A model generated the notes under the pieces. It was given only the letters and a program-made list of their open reading frames with translations, did no database searches and was not told the DNA's origin. Source: Ailanthus altissimus (Eukaryota; Streptophyta; Magnoliopsida; Sapindales; Simaroubaceae). Taken from it: 64,000 nucleotides of DNA. This document shows positions 54,949 to 64,000 of the stretch, piece by piece. The position numbers were made by a program, and so were the translations under genes. The stretch lies in assembly GCA_946807835.1 (NCBI GenBank), contig OX327696.1, positions 2,120,501 through 2,184,500 on the forward strand, given 5' to 3'. Position 1 is the stretch's first letter. The number at the start of each line of letters is the position of its first letter.

Positions 54949-56640
54949 CACTTAGGTGACCTAAAAGTGTTATATAATCAAAAGGTGATAAGAAATGATA
55001 AGTTCCAACCATTAGATTTAGTGAGCATTGTATGCTAGAGAAAGAACATAGGATAAGGTTTAATACTGGAGAGTACAAAAAAAGAGGACTTTTGATTATA
55101 TACACTCAAATCTTTAGAGGCCAGCACAAACAGTAACTTATAGTGAGGCAAGGTATTTCCTCACATTCATCAATAATTATTCAAGGAAGCTGTAGATATA
55201 CGTGTTAAAGAGTAAAGAGCAAGTGTTTAAGATGTTTAAAACATGGAAGGCCCTTATTGAAATTCAAACTAGCAAGAAAATTAAGAGGCCGAGGACTAAA
55301 AATGGCCTCAAGTATTACGATAAGGAGTTTGATGGTTTTTGTGCTAAGTATGGGATTGCAGACAAAATTGTAAAATCAAAACCACAGCAGAATGGTCTGG
55401 CAGAGAAGATAAACAGAGCCTTACTTGAAAGGCTTAAATATATATTGAATAATGCAAAGATGTCTAAGGCGTTTTGAGGTGAGGCTATAATGATAATAGT
55501 CTATTTGATTGATAGAAGTTCCTCATCGGTGATAAACTATAAGACTTAGTAAAAAAGTGGTATGGCAACCCTTCTAAGTTTAATCACCTTCGAATATTTG
55601 GCTACCTAACTTTCAGGCATATGAAGTAAGCAAATTGAAACCTAGAGCAATGAAAAAGATATTCATAAGGCATCCTAAGGGGGGTGTGAAAAGATATAGG
55701 GTGTGATGCAAAGAGTTAAAACCACCAAAAAATATCAATAGTAGAGATCTAATGTTTGATGAGACGACAATAATGAAAGAACCCTAAGAAGAAGAGAAAG
55801 AATAACTTGTGCTTAAGGAAGTTTCAGCACTCGAAACAGTTAAAGTTAAAGTGGAACCTAAGAGAAGATTTACATGCCCCCCAGACCAACACTTTAACAA
55901 GGCAACCTTTAAAGTTGAACAAAATACACCAGTCAGTTCCTCTAGGTTTACCTAAAATCATACTAGGACTCTTGAGATAGAACTTAAAAAATACCAACTA
56001 GCCAAAGATAGGCTATGAAGAACGATAAATCCACTAATAAGATATGGTCAAGTAGATTTAATTGCTCATACTCTTAATTCTGCATATAATCTTAAGTATG
56101 ATAAGCCTAAGACATATCAGGAGGCAATGAAGAGTGAGAATAGTAAGAAGTGGCAACAGACCATGAAATATAAGATTAGTTCTCTTCTTAAGAATAATAC
56201 TTGGGTTTTGATGGATAGACTTCATAATAAGAAATTAGTTGAGTGCAAGTAAGTATATAAGGTAAATGAGGGGATACAAAAATTAAAGTTTACGAGGTTT
56301 AAAACTAAAGTAGCACAAGGTTTTACTCAGGGTGAGAGGATAGACATTCATGACATATTCTCACCAATTGTCAAGTACACATTTATTATGATTTTACTAG
56401 TCATGTGTAATGTAAAGACAGCTTTTCTACATAGAAAGTTTGAAGAAAAAATATATATGTCACAACCACAAGGGTTTGTAGAACTCGGCATAGAGAATCA
56501 TGTTTTCTTATTAAAGAAATTATTGTACAAGTTAAAGCAATTTTTTAAGCGTATATGATTTAATGATTTTATGATCAATAAAAACAAGTATAATTGTTGT
56601 GTATACTTTAAAAACTTAAGTGGCAATATAAGTATTATTA
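54949..56640 (+). pseudogene. Copia integrase and RT, third part of the split element
   Basis: It continues with DLKVLYNQKV, then integrase: RYFLTFINNYSRKL, VLKSKEQVFKMFKTWKALIE, KIKRPRTKNGLKYYDKEFDG (55202-55475; the Asp of the usual TDNG is Lys) and QQNGLAEKINRALLERLK. RT follows from about 56080 (KTYQEAMKSEN, NNTWVLM, FKTKVAQGFTQGE, AFLHRKFEEKIYMSQPQGF). It ends before the YVDD catalytic site at about 56640, with no RNase H or 3' LTR. Confidence 0.85.
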
Positions 56641-57265
56641 AATTTAAGAATCTTTTGGGGCTTGAAAGGTCATGGCCTCCCTAAGTCCAATGGAGCTTCG
56701 CCTTCCAAAATAAAAACCTCTGCTATTTAGAATCAAGCACAAAATCCTAGCTATATCTATAAAATAATAAAAGGGAGTAATACGATTTTAATCATAACAA
56801 TATGATCTAACATGTTATCGTAAATAAAAATGAGATACGCAACAGAGCTTGAAACAAAAGAAATAGCAAATATGATGTGATTTACAAGTATAATCTTGGA
56901 GGAAAAAAGGAAGTGATACCTAGAGTTCAAAGAGAGAAACACTTTCTTTCCTTTTTTTTTTTTTTTTTTTTGCATAAAAAACTTTCTAAAATAGCAAGAG
57001 TATTTCTTAAGACAAAATAGAATTAAGTCAAAGTATATAATTAAATGGTTAGGAAAAAATCCTAGTCAACTAATTTAGATTGATTTCTAAAATAAATTAT
57101 CTCTCTAAGATACACATTAAACATTTGTGTTTTTAATTTGTAATAAAAAACTTAAAATTTTATGGAAAACTTAAAATTTTCAACCATTACCAAAAAACGA
57201 AAATAAAAGAAAGTAAAATAAATATTAAAAAATACATGTTACAATTTATTACTAATTTTTTATAA
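56641..57265. other. Noncoding stretch, no gene seen
   Basis: AT-rich DNA with a run of 22 or so T bases at about 56950-56971. Nothing coding was recognised. The copia element's missing 3' end was probably deleted here. Confidence 0.5.
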
Positions 57266-57786
57266 GCTTCAGCTTACTATTTCTTGTTTTTGTTTCTGAT
57301 TCTCCTTCTGCATTTTTGCGTTCGCCTCTGCGTTCGCTTCTGTTTCTGTCTCCTGCTTTTGCTTCTGCTTCCGTCTCTGCCTCTGCTTTTGCTTGTCTCT
57401 GCTTTTGCTTCTACTTGTGCTTCTGCTTCTACTTGCACTTGTGCTTGTGCTTGTGCTGCTGCTTGTGCTTCCGCTTGTGCTTCCGCTTGTGCTTCTGCTT
57501 GTGCTTCCGCTTGTGCTTCTGCTTGTGATTCTGCTTCCGCTTCTGCTTCTGCTTGTGCTTCTGCTTCCGCTTCTGCTTCCGCTTCTGCTTCTGCTTGTGC
57601 TTCTGCTTCTGCTTCTGCTTCCGCTTCTGCTTCCGCTTCTGCTTCTGCTTGTGCTTCTGCTTCTGCTTCCGCTTCTGCGTCCGCTTCTGCTTCTGCTTGT
57701 GCTTCTGCTTCTGCTTCCGCTTCTGCTTCTGCCAGTGTCTCTTCCTCTGCGGCTTCTACTGAGAGCGTTGCCGTGGCTCCCCTGAG
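57266..57786 (+). repeat. Hexanucleotide GCTTCT/GCTTCC/GCTTGT tract, open in all plus frames
   Basis: From about 57340 to 57735 the sequence is built from 6-base units GCTTCT, GCTTCC and GCTTGT. All three plus frames stay open: Ala-Ser/Cys repeats, Leu/Pro/Val runs, and Cys-Phe/Arg repeats. The minus strand reads Glu-Ala, Lys-Gln and Ser-Arg repeats. In the Ala-Ser frame the tract leads into SSAASTESVAVAPLR and a donor-like CTGAG/GTATGA at 57786. There is no upstream ATG in that frame, only non-ATG codons. It could be a simple satellite or the low-complexity part of a broken gene. Confidence 0.75.
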
Positions 57787-57899
57787 GTATGACTAGTTCT
57801 TTGTATTATCTTACAATCATTTAATAGTATCATGGCTTTGCATTTACCCATCTTGTCTTCCCCCTTCTATGAGAATTAAGGAAGACAGAAAGGGGCTAG

Positions 57900-58058
57900 G
57901 ATAGCTTTAAAATAATAGAAATTAGTGAAGATGACCATTTCGCTCAACTAATTGGTGAGCCCCAACATGCTGGAAAATATAATCGGGCCGTGAAAGATGA
58001 TCAGGAAGCTACTGTTCATCAACCTATATACCTTTTAGAAGGCCTTACTCATTACTAA
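57900..58058 (+). other. Exon-like open stretch of an unrecognised gene
   Basis: 52 codons without a stop read with ordinary amino-acid composition (FKIIEISEDDHFAQLIGEPQ, then KYNRAVKDDQEATVHQ and LEGLTHY). That is unlike the surrounding AT-rich DNA. No family was recognised. It may be an exon or a captured gene fragment. Neighbouring exons were not identified with certainty. Confidence 0.3.
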
Positions 58059-58430
58059 AATGTTTTACTTCCAAATTGTCAATTTGCTAGAATACTGATA
58101 TACCATTGTGCAATGGAGGAAGTCTTGCTTAGAACAATCTCAACTCAATTTGCCTTTCCAAATTAAGAAATGCCATTCCCATATATTTCATATATTCATT
58201 ATCATGATTCTTAATAACTATTACGGTTGGTAATGCCAAATTGGACGCATATGTAGTTGAAACTTATTGTCTTGACATAGTAGTCATGTGATATCTCCAT
58301 TCTATCTAAGACACTATCTTTACATATAATTATTTAACTTTAGAGGTTAATTTTTCTAGGTCTTTTTAATCTAGTGTATTTTTCATTATTTTAGCTTTTT
58401 TTTTTTTTAATCTAATCTCATTTTACGCAG

Positions 58431-58548
58431 AATTGATGAACACAAAGAAAAACTCAGAGGTGTGTCGAAAGGGAGGCTTCATTCTGACATGGATTTGAAA
58501 AAGGAAATTACTAAAACCCCAAGATTTTTATTTGTTTTCGTAATTTAA
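58431..58548 (+). other. Exon-like segment after a strong splice acceptor
   Basis: A long T-rich tract and ATTTTACGCAG precede 58431, a good plant acceptor. If joined to the donor at 57786, the frame is kept and reads IDEHKEKLRGVSKGRLHSD and MDLKKEITK to a TAA at 58546-58548. The match of phase and signals is suggestive, not proof. The product is unknown. Confidence 0.25.
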
Positions 58549-58914
58549 TGCCTTTGCAATATATTCCATTTAAAGAAAATTCGAATATTTATTAGAATAC
58601 TAGTATACAAGGTTTGATTTGTAGTTGGTTCCCCACAAAGTAGGATCGAGGTTTGATTTTGAATAAATTATGACATTGTTAAAAGAAAAGTAAATTGTTC
58701 AATCTTTTAATCTACTCTCCATCTATTTTTCTTTCTTTTGACAGAAATGAACATAGAAGATTAATTTTCCTTAAGTGTTGAATCATTTTCCACTCGAAGT
58801 GTTTAAGTACTATAAACTGTGAAAAGTCCTAAATAGGGATGTGAGATGTCTGGTACTTAGAAAGTTTCTTTAACATGTATTGTAAATATATTATCTCTAA
58901 ATATAAAACCATAC

Positions 58915-60685
58915 CTGGAGGCTGTCCCATAGTTGTGAGACAAGACTTTCTTGATGAATATTTGAAGGCAACGATGACTTTAATGGGTATCCATTCCCAT
59001 GAAAATATTGTAGCTTAGCGAAACCCAATTCCACGCCTTGAAAATTATGCACCTTATTGTTTGTTTCGTCATGGAGTGAGCTATACCCTTCGAATAATCT
59101 TAGTTGTTGCATCTCTGTGAAAGTATGAGAACTTAAGTGTAGCTCTTTGATTTTAGGTATATCCAAGGAGATGCCCTCAATTTTTTCAGCCACCTAATGA
59201 ATGAGTGACCATAAGTTAGTGTCATCAAATATATAATAATTCAAGTCGCTTATTACTATTAAGTGGTTGAACAAACAAATTGTTAATGCATGAAGAGAAA
59301 TGAAAACAAATTGCTTATGCCAACGATGCCCCAAATCCTACCTCGCTAACATCTTTTGACCCAACGCAGAATAACGATTCAATTTTTCTGATGCTTGATT
59401 CTACTCCAACCAAGCCTTCGCCGTTCCATAGAATCACATCATTCAATTTCTTCGAAACATCTTTGACAATTTCCTCAATAAGTGTCGACTCATTCCTAAC
59501 CAAATATGAAACATAATACTGATTTTTATAACGGATCCATTAAAAAATTATTAAAATTTGTGCAAGATAGTTACCTATAAAGTTAATAAATATGTCACTA
59601 TGATAAAAATCAGTTTTGGAACTTACAATTATATTTGTTATAACTGTTACCCAAGTAAATAAATCTTAACAAAAAACAAAGGTAAAAAAAAAAAGTGGTT
59701 TTCAAACATTATAGTTTCACGGATTAGGATTACGGTCAATTAATTGTGAATGATGGTCATTATTGATATGTTGCTGCAGAGAATTAAATCCAATAGGGAA
59801 GAATATGCCTAGCAAATATTCCGTAAATTCACTTGACTTTATTTCTTTTGTTTTTATTTTAATAAATTCTACAATATTATTATTTATTTTTATATTAAAT
59901 AAAGAATCTCAAAATTCTTTATTTGATGAGAGAAAATGAATAAGAAAGAAAAAATTTAAATGAAAAAAAATGAGAAAGACAACTTGCACTCAAAATTAAA
60001 AGAGCAAAAAAAATAAATCTTGACTCTTAATTTATGGATGCCACATGTTATTAAATCCCAAAAAGCTTAGGTAAAGATAAGAATAGGAGAAGATTCCAAT
60101 CTGTCGTAAACATATATATAAATATACACTAACCTTATACAACCTACCTAGATAGTATAAAATTAATTATGGGATAAAAACTAAATGTTACCTAAAGACA
60201 CCAGAATCAAAGCCAGCTAGATTGGCGGCTTCCGTCAAAGCAATCCTCCATCTCTCCAACTTGTCTAACCTTTCCAACTTGTCTAACCTCTCAGTGAATC
60301 CTTCTTTAATCTTCAAAAAAGCACTCTTGAAAATCCCAGTACTGAAAATCCCAGTCTGATTCCGTACATCTGATGGATCAACGTAATAGAAAACTGGTAT
60401 CACAAGCTGTCCGTACTTGGCCTTGCATTCGAGAATCTTCACAAGTTCATCAAGACACCACGAGGAAAAGGCATAGCCTTCGGAGAAAATAACGATCGAA
60501 ATCTTTGATCCTTCAATTGCATTAAGAAGAGCTTGTGCAATTTCGTCTCCTCTTCTAAGTTGGTCATCAATGAAAGTTTCAATCTTCTTTTGAAACAAAG
60601 CTGCATAGAGATGGCTAATAATATTGTGGCGAGTGTCCTCACCTCTGAAACTAAGAAAAACATCGTATTTTGCATGAGCATTCAT
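58915..60685 (-). pseudogene. TNL receptor with NB-ARC deleted (TIR, linker, LRR start)
   Basis: Exon 1 (60685-60192) encodes a TIR domain: YDVFLSFRGEDTRHNIISHL, FIDDQLRRGDEI, FSSWCLDELVKILEC with the catalytic Glu, and YYVDPSDVRNQTG. The donor AG/GTAACA keeps phase 2. Exon 2 begins at 59495 (NESTLIEEIVKDVSKKL, LVGVESSIRKIESLF, GSKDVSE). A one-base loss then breaks the frame just before the P-loop, whose beginning (VGIWGI) is readable in the next frame. All NB-ARC sequence after it is missing. Exon 3 (59193-58915) restarts as AEKIEGISLDIPKIKELHL with FTEMQQLRLFEGYS and ends at donor CAG/GTATGG. No further LRR exon follows. The product could at best be a TIR-only protein. Confidence 0.85.
60192..60685 (-). 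CDS. TIR exon of the NB-ARC-deleted TNL
   Basis: This is the only intact exon of the second TNL: 164 codons plus two bases from ATG at 60685. It has unusual small tandem duplications near its end. RLDKLE is repeated back to back (about 60288-60253), and TGIF occurs twice, six residues apart (about 60355-60325). If the intron is retained or terminates early, a TIR-only protein of about 165 residues could be made. Such proteins exist in plants, but expression here is unknown. Confidence 0.7.
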
Positions 60686-60761
60686 ATTGGCGAATGCTCA
60701 AAATAAGAAGAAAGAGGAATCCGCTTCAATTGATGAGAGATTCCAATCAGAAAATTTAGAT

Positions 60762-60770
60762 CTATATATG
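60762..60770 (-). promoter_or_regulatory. TATA box of the second TNL
   Basis: On the minus strand CATATATAG lies about 80 bases before the ATG at 60685, a plausible core promoter with a leader of about 45 to 50 bases. A CAAT-like word lies further upstream. Confidence 0.45.
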
Positions 60771-60899
60771 GGTTGGCTAAGGCTAAGTGCTTGAAATTCT
60801 GGGAAGTTTTAACTTCTATGCTAACTATATCTCTTCGTTGATTAACGGAAGTTCCATGAATAAACATAAGCTTTTATGCTCATTATAATAAGTTCAATC

Positions 60900-62680
60900 C
60901 ATTTCCAGGAAGATGCCTCGAGCTGTAGCTTTGTTGACTTTTGAGTCAAATAATACTGACAAATCAGGTTTTCTTTTGGTTTCCTCTAATTTATTCTGCA
61001 TGCTATCGGCTATTTGCTTTTGTCTAGTGGGACTGCTGATAATTATTAGAGAAATGTTTGTTCTCTGATTTTATATGGATATATGTCAATTTAATTTTTA
61101 ATTTTTTAACATATATTATATCAATTTTTATAAAAATACTTTTAATAATTTTTTATTATTATTTTTGTCACAGAACAATTACCATTGTTGTCCTTACAGT
61201 GACCAAAATAATATATATTAAACAAATGAACACTAAATTAATATATATTCACAAAATTAAGAATAAAAAAAATATTTTTTCTAATTATTATCAGTTTACA
61301 GGTTGACGCAAGTGGTCATTTTACTGCATAAACCTTAATTAATCTGTCATTCTATTTTCATTATTTTTAAGAAAATTGCCATTTATCATATGTTAATTGT
61401 CATCTTTACTAGTTTCTTCTAAATCTTTTAATAATTACCATTTTTCTCTTTTAAAGGACCAAATAATTAATTAAAAAATAAACCTAAAAAACGACCAAAT
61501 CATTAAAAAAAAATTGGTATTGCAAACAATAGAGAATAACCCACAAATTCCCACGTATATCTTTATAAGTTTATTTCGTCGAAGCTTCTTGGAAGTTTTA
61601 TGCTTAAGTCATAGAAGGTCTATAAAAGTTTTAAAACAAGATTATGCGCGTTTAATCAGACTATTTATTCAATGCATCCATCTCTTGGAAGATGCCTTCA
61701 GATTGACATGGCGACTTCGTTGACTGAGAGAAAAATTCAGCTTAAGATAAAACCAAGTGCTGACAATTAACTTAATTATATATATTCCGATTCAGCTTTG
61801 TTATTTATTTTCTTATTTACCGACTTTGTTGCTTTGTGATAGAATGTTAATTAAATGTAAATAATTTAGAAAAAAATTAACTCTAAAACATGCAAATGTC
61901 CTCCATCACTCTCGTTATTAAACTGTATCATTTAAGGATAAAATAAATTTAGAAAAATTGACAATTTCACCCTCTTAAGCAAAATAATCTACAACTATAA
62001 CTTTTTTATCAAAAACAAAAAGAGAGAGAGAGAAAATCTACCCCAATTAAACTCAAAGGCTATTTTAGTTAACCTTTTCCTTTTTATTTTATAAGGAAAA
62101 AAATGATATTAGTAAGTCATATTAATTATAGGATATCTGCCTCCATTAAACTCTTAGGTAGTTTTCCTTTATTTTAAAAACAAATCAACCATAATGTAAA
62201 GACATTTGTTTACTTTATATATGTATGTATGTATACTCCTCTAATTATTAGTTTTTATGCTTTAATCTCTACAAATATATTAACGGTTAGGACTTTTTTC
62301 GCACTCTAAAAACCTTCTAAATACTTTATGAAAGACTTTCAAAGTAAATAAGAACACGAAAAAGTTTACACAACCAATAGATAATTACAATATTTGTCTA
62401 CAGTAGATCTCAAATCTTCTTTTATTTAGTTTTTTTATACACAAAAGATTGTCACAAGAGATTACAAGGAATACTCGATAGTCCAAAGTTTTTAATGGTT
62501 TATATTACATATCTTGTGCACTCAAAACATTCAAATGTTACCTAAACTCTCTATTATCTCTTTTGTTGATGCTTGATTAATTTTAAGAGATTATAATAGT
62601 TTATATAATATTTAATATATCCATAGAAATTCTATTTTTAATTAGAATAAGTGTCCACGTGTTTAGGATGTTCAAATTGA
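60900..62680. other. Noncoding AT-rich intergenic DNA
   Basis: No protein family match on either strand. A copy of TATGTATGTATG near 62220 and AT-rich runs are the only patterns. An open stretch at 61514-61720 has no recognisable motif. Confidence 0.5.
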
Positions 62681-62689
62681 CTTAAATTG

Positions 62690-63090
62690 TTATTGGACCT
62701 AAAAACATCAAATTTCCAAATAGGTGGTGCCATGGCGAGACAAATCTTTCACTGCAGCGAAGACATGATTTCGTCCCAATGTCGTGATGCTGGGATTATG
62801 GTCTTTGGCGCCACGAATCTCATGCTTAGGCAAGTTCTCTTTTGTGCTTTCACGTCTCTCTTTGCATTCGACTTTTTATTTTGTTATATTTTTTTTTCAT
62901 CTATTGCATTCTCGACCACGTGTCGACTCTCTACTGATTTTCAACTCAAAATCAAAACTTATCATTAATTTTAAATCATCAATTCTTACAAACCTCTTAT
63001 TGATTTAAAATCTCTCTCAAAATAATTTACTAGAATCCATCTACACTAACGCTCAATTGTTTAATGTTAACACTGGTTAATATTTATCTA
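62690..63090 (-). repeat. Probable copia LTR end and polypurine fragment
   Basis: 62980-63080 matches 14645-14740 in word order: AAATCTC, a CTAGAATCCATC or CTGGATCCATC word, and ACACTAACGCTC versus ACACCAAAGCTC. That makes it the polypurine/3' internal region of the same copia group. The GC-richer stretch before it (62690-62870) would then be LTR, as in other copia LTRs of this window. An open frame of 93 codons over it is probably chance. Confidence 0.35.
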
Positions 63091-63654
63091 GAATTAATGT
63101 TGGAGGGGATTGGAATTTTTAGGATCTCAATGATTCCGGCCTATTTTTTTTATTGTGCATGCATTTAAAATATGTTCATTTTCAAAAATATGCATTATAT
63201 ACATATTTATTTGTAGTAAAAATATAAAATTACAATGAACACGTATATGAATATATATTAATCATATTAATATATTATATATATATGTGAATTGAATGAG
63301 AATTTTATCAACCGTAACTTTAAGCTAAATTTTTTAGCAAATCAAATTTGAAGTGAGCTCGTTAGCAGATCTTGTAGTAAATTGAGATGGGCTTTATTAT
63401 TTAGAATGACAACAATATCTAGCTTTTTGGCTTAACTTTAATACACGTGCTTAGCTTAGGGAGAGATTGGTGGCAATAATAATAATAATAAAATAGTTTA
63501 AATATAAGTAGGAACTGGTAAATGGCTATGTGATGGACACGTTAAGGAAGTGGAGTGGGTTTTTCATTTTATCTTATGGGCGGCCCGCACACTTTATAAG
63601 GGAACTTGTTTCATTTTATTTGCATCAAAACGAATAGAAACAGAAGCAAATTGA

Positions 63655-64000
63655 TAGTAGAATAAGAGAAAGAAGAGAAAGGAAGAAAAAAAAAAGGTAA
63701 ATAAGACGGAGAGAAGAAGAGAGAAAAAAAAAGAAGAAGAAAAGTAAGAGGTGAGAGGAAAATAAAAGGAAATAAAAGAAAATTACAAGAAATACATTTG
63801 AAGAGTTAGATTTATATCTAGTGACTCATGAGGTAATCTCTTAATGAAATTAGAATATTATTATTTTAATTTTTATGATACATATTAGTACTAATAATAT
63901 ATTGTTACACTTTATAATATAAGAAGAGTACTGATAATTGAAAGACTTCAGATTTTCGATCCAGTTTAAGATTGGCATACTTTTGTAAATGGATAATTAT
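63655..64000 (+). mobile_element. Gypsy LTR fragment cut by window end
   Basis: The purine-rich tract (63655-63785) and the following 200 bases match 7575-7990 of the gypsy 3' LTR in order, for example TATGATACATATTAGTACTA against TATAATACATATAAGTACTA and the AGAAGTACCGATA-like word. The copy continues beyond the window. Confidence 0.75.

Noticed and set aside
57393..57785. Leu/Pro/Val-rich frame that looks like a membrane protein
   Set aside because: It is one of three frames all open over a hexanucleotide repeat. Its hydrophobicity is a by-product of CTT/CTG/CTC codons.
62687..62968. Open frame of 93 codons with Cys residues and a hydrophobic end
   Set aside because: The neighbouring sequence resembles copia LTR and polypurine DNA, and no family motif supports a gene.
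1..64000. CRISPR arrays, operons, phage or bacterial gene clusters
   Set aside because: No regularly spaced repeats with unique spacers and no bacterial-type gene packing. Introns and plant receptor and retroelement families mark nuclear plant DNA.

Overview
The window is AT-rich nuclear DNA from a flowering plant, almost certainly a eudicot. TIR-type immune receptor genes (TNLs), which are typical of dicots, are split by GT-AG introns and embedded in layers of Ty1/copia and Ty3/gypsy retrotransposons. The receptor sequences look most like those of woody dicots such as Citrus, but that is an impression from memory of the family. There are no bacterial, phage, CRISPR or operon features, and I found no tRNA or rRNA gene.

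Layout. 1-2.1 kb: no gene. 2.1-9 kb: a decayed chromovirus-type gypsy integrase, split by an LTR-like block plus a miniature LTR element (TRIM) whose outer ends carry a perfect 5-bp target duplication. 10.2-24.8 kb, minus strand: one apparently intact five-exon TNL gene. Its first intron is about 11 kb because it holds two copia elements, a solo gypsy LTR and an inverted-repeat element. 24.8-32.4 kb: mostly noncoding, with a repeated block in the TNL upstream region and an orphan leader that looks like a ribosomal-protein-type 5' end. 32.4-37.7 kb: copia debris surrounding plus-strand TNL pseudogene pieces. One TIR piece was split by a 5'-truncated LINE with a 14-bp target duplication. 37.8-43.4 kb: a nearly complete minus-strand copia element with two LTRs. 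43.4-46.3 kb: another copia element, plus strand, truncated at the reverse transcriptase. 48.5-56.6 kb: a third copia element, broken by a 2.8-kb block and by a Mutator-like inverted-repeat element that itself carries a solo gypsy LTR. 57.3-58.5 kb: a hexanucleotide coding-like tract and exon-like pieces of an unrecognised gene. 58.9-60.7 kb, minus strand: a second TNL that has lost nearly all of its NB-ARC domain. 60.9-64 kb: noncoding DNA and LTR fragments, the last cut by the window edge.

How it fits together. This is a small TNL resistance-gene cluster that transposons have expanded and broken. The intact gene would encode a receptor with TIR, NB-ARC, leucine-rich repeats and a C-terminal post-LRR (C-JID-like) domain, about 1,120 residues. 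The other TNL copies are pseudogenes or domain-deleted relics. I see no unknown molecular system. The most informative features are the order of nested insertions, readable from target duplications, and the 11-kb retroelement-filled intron in a gene that still looks functional.
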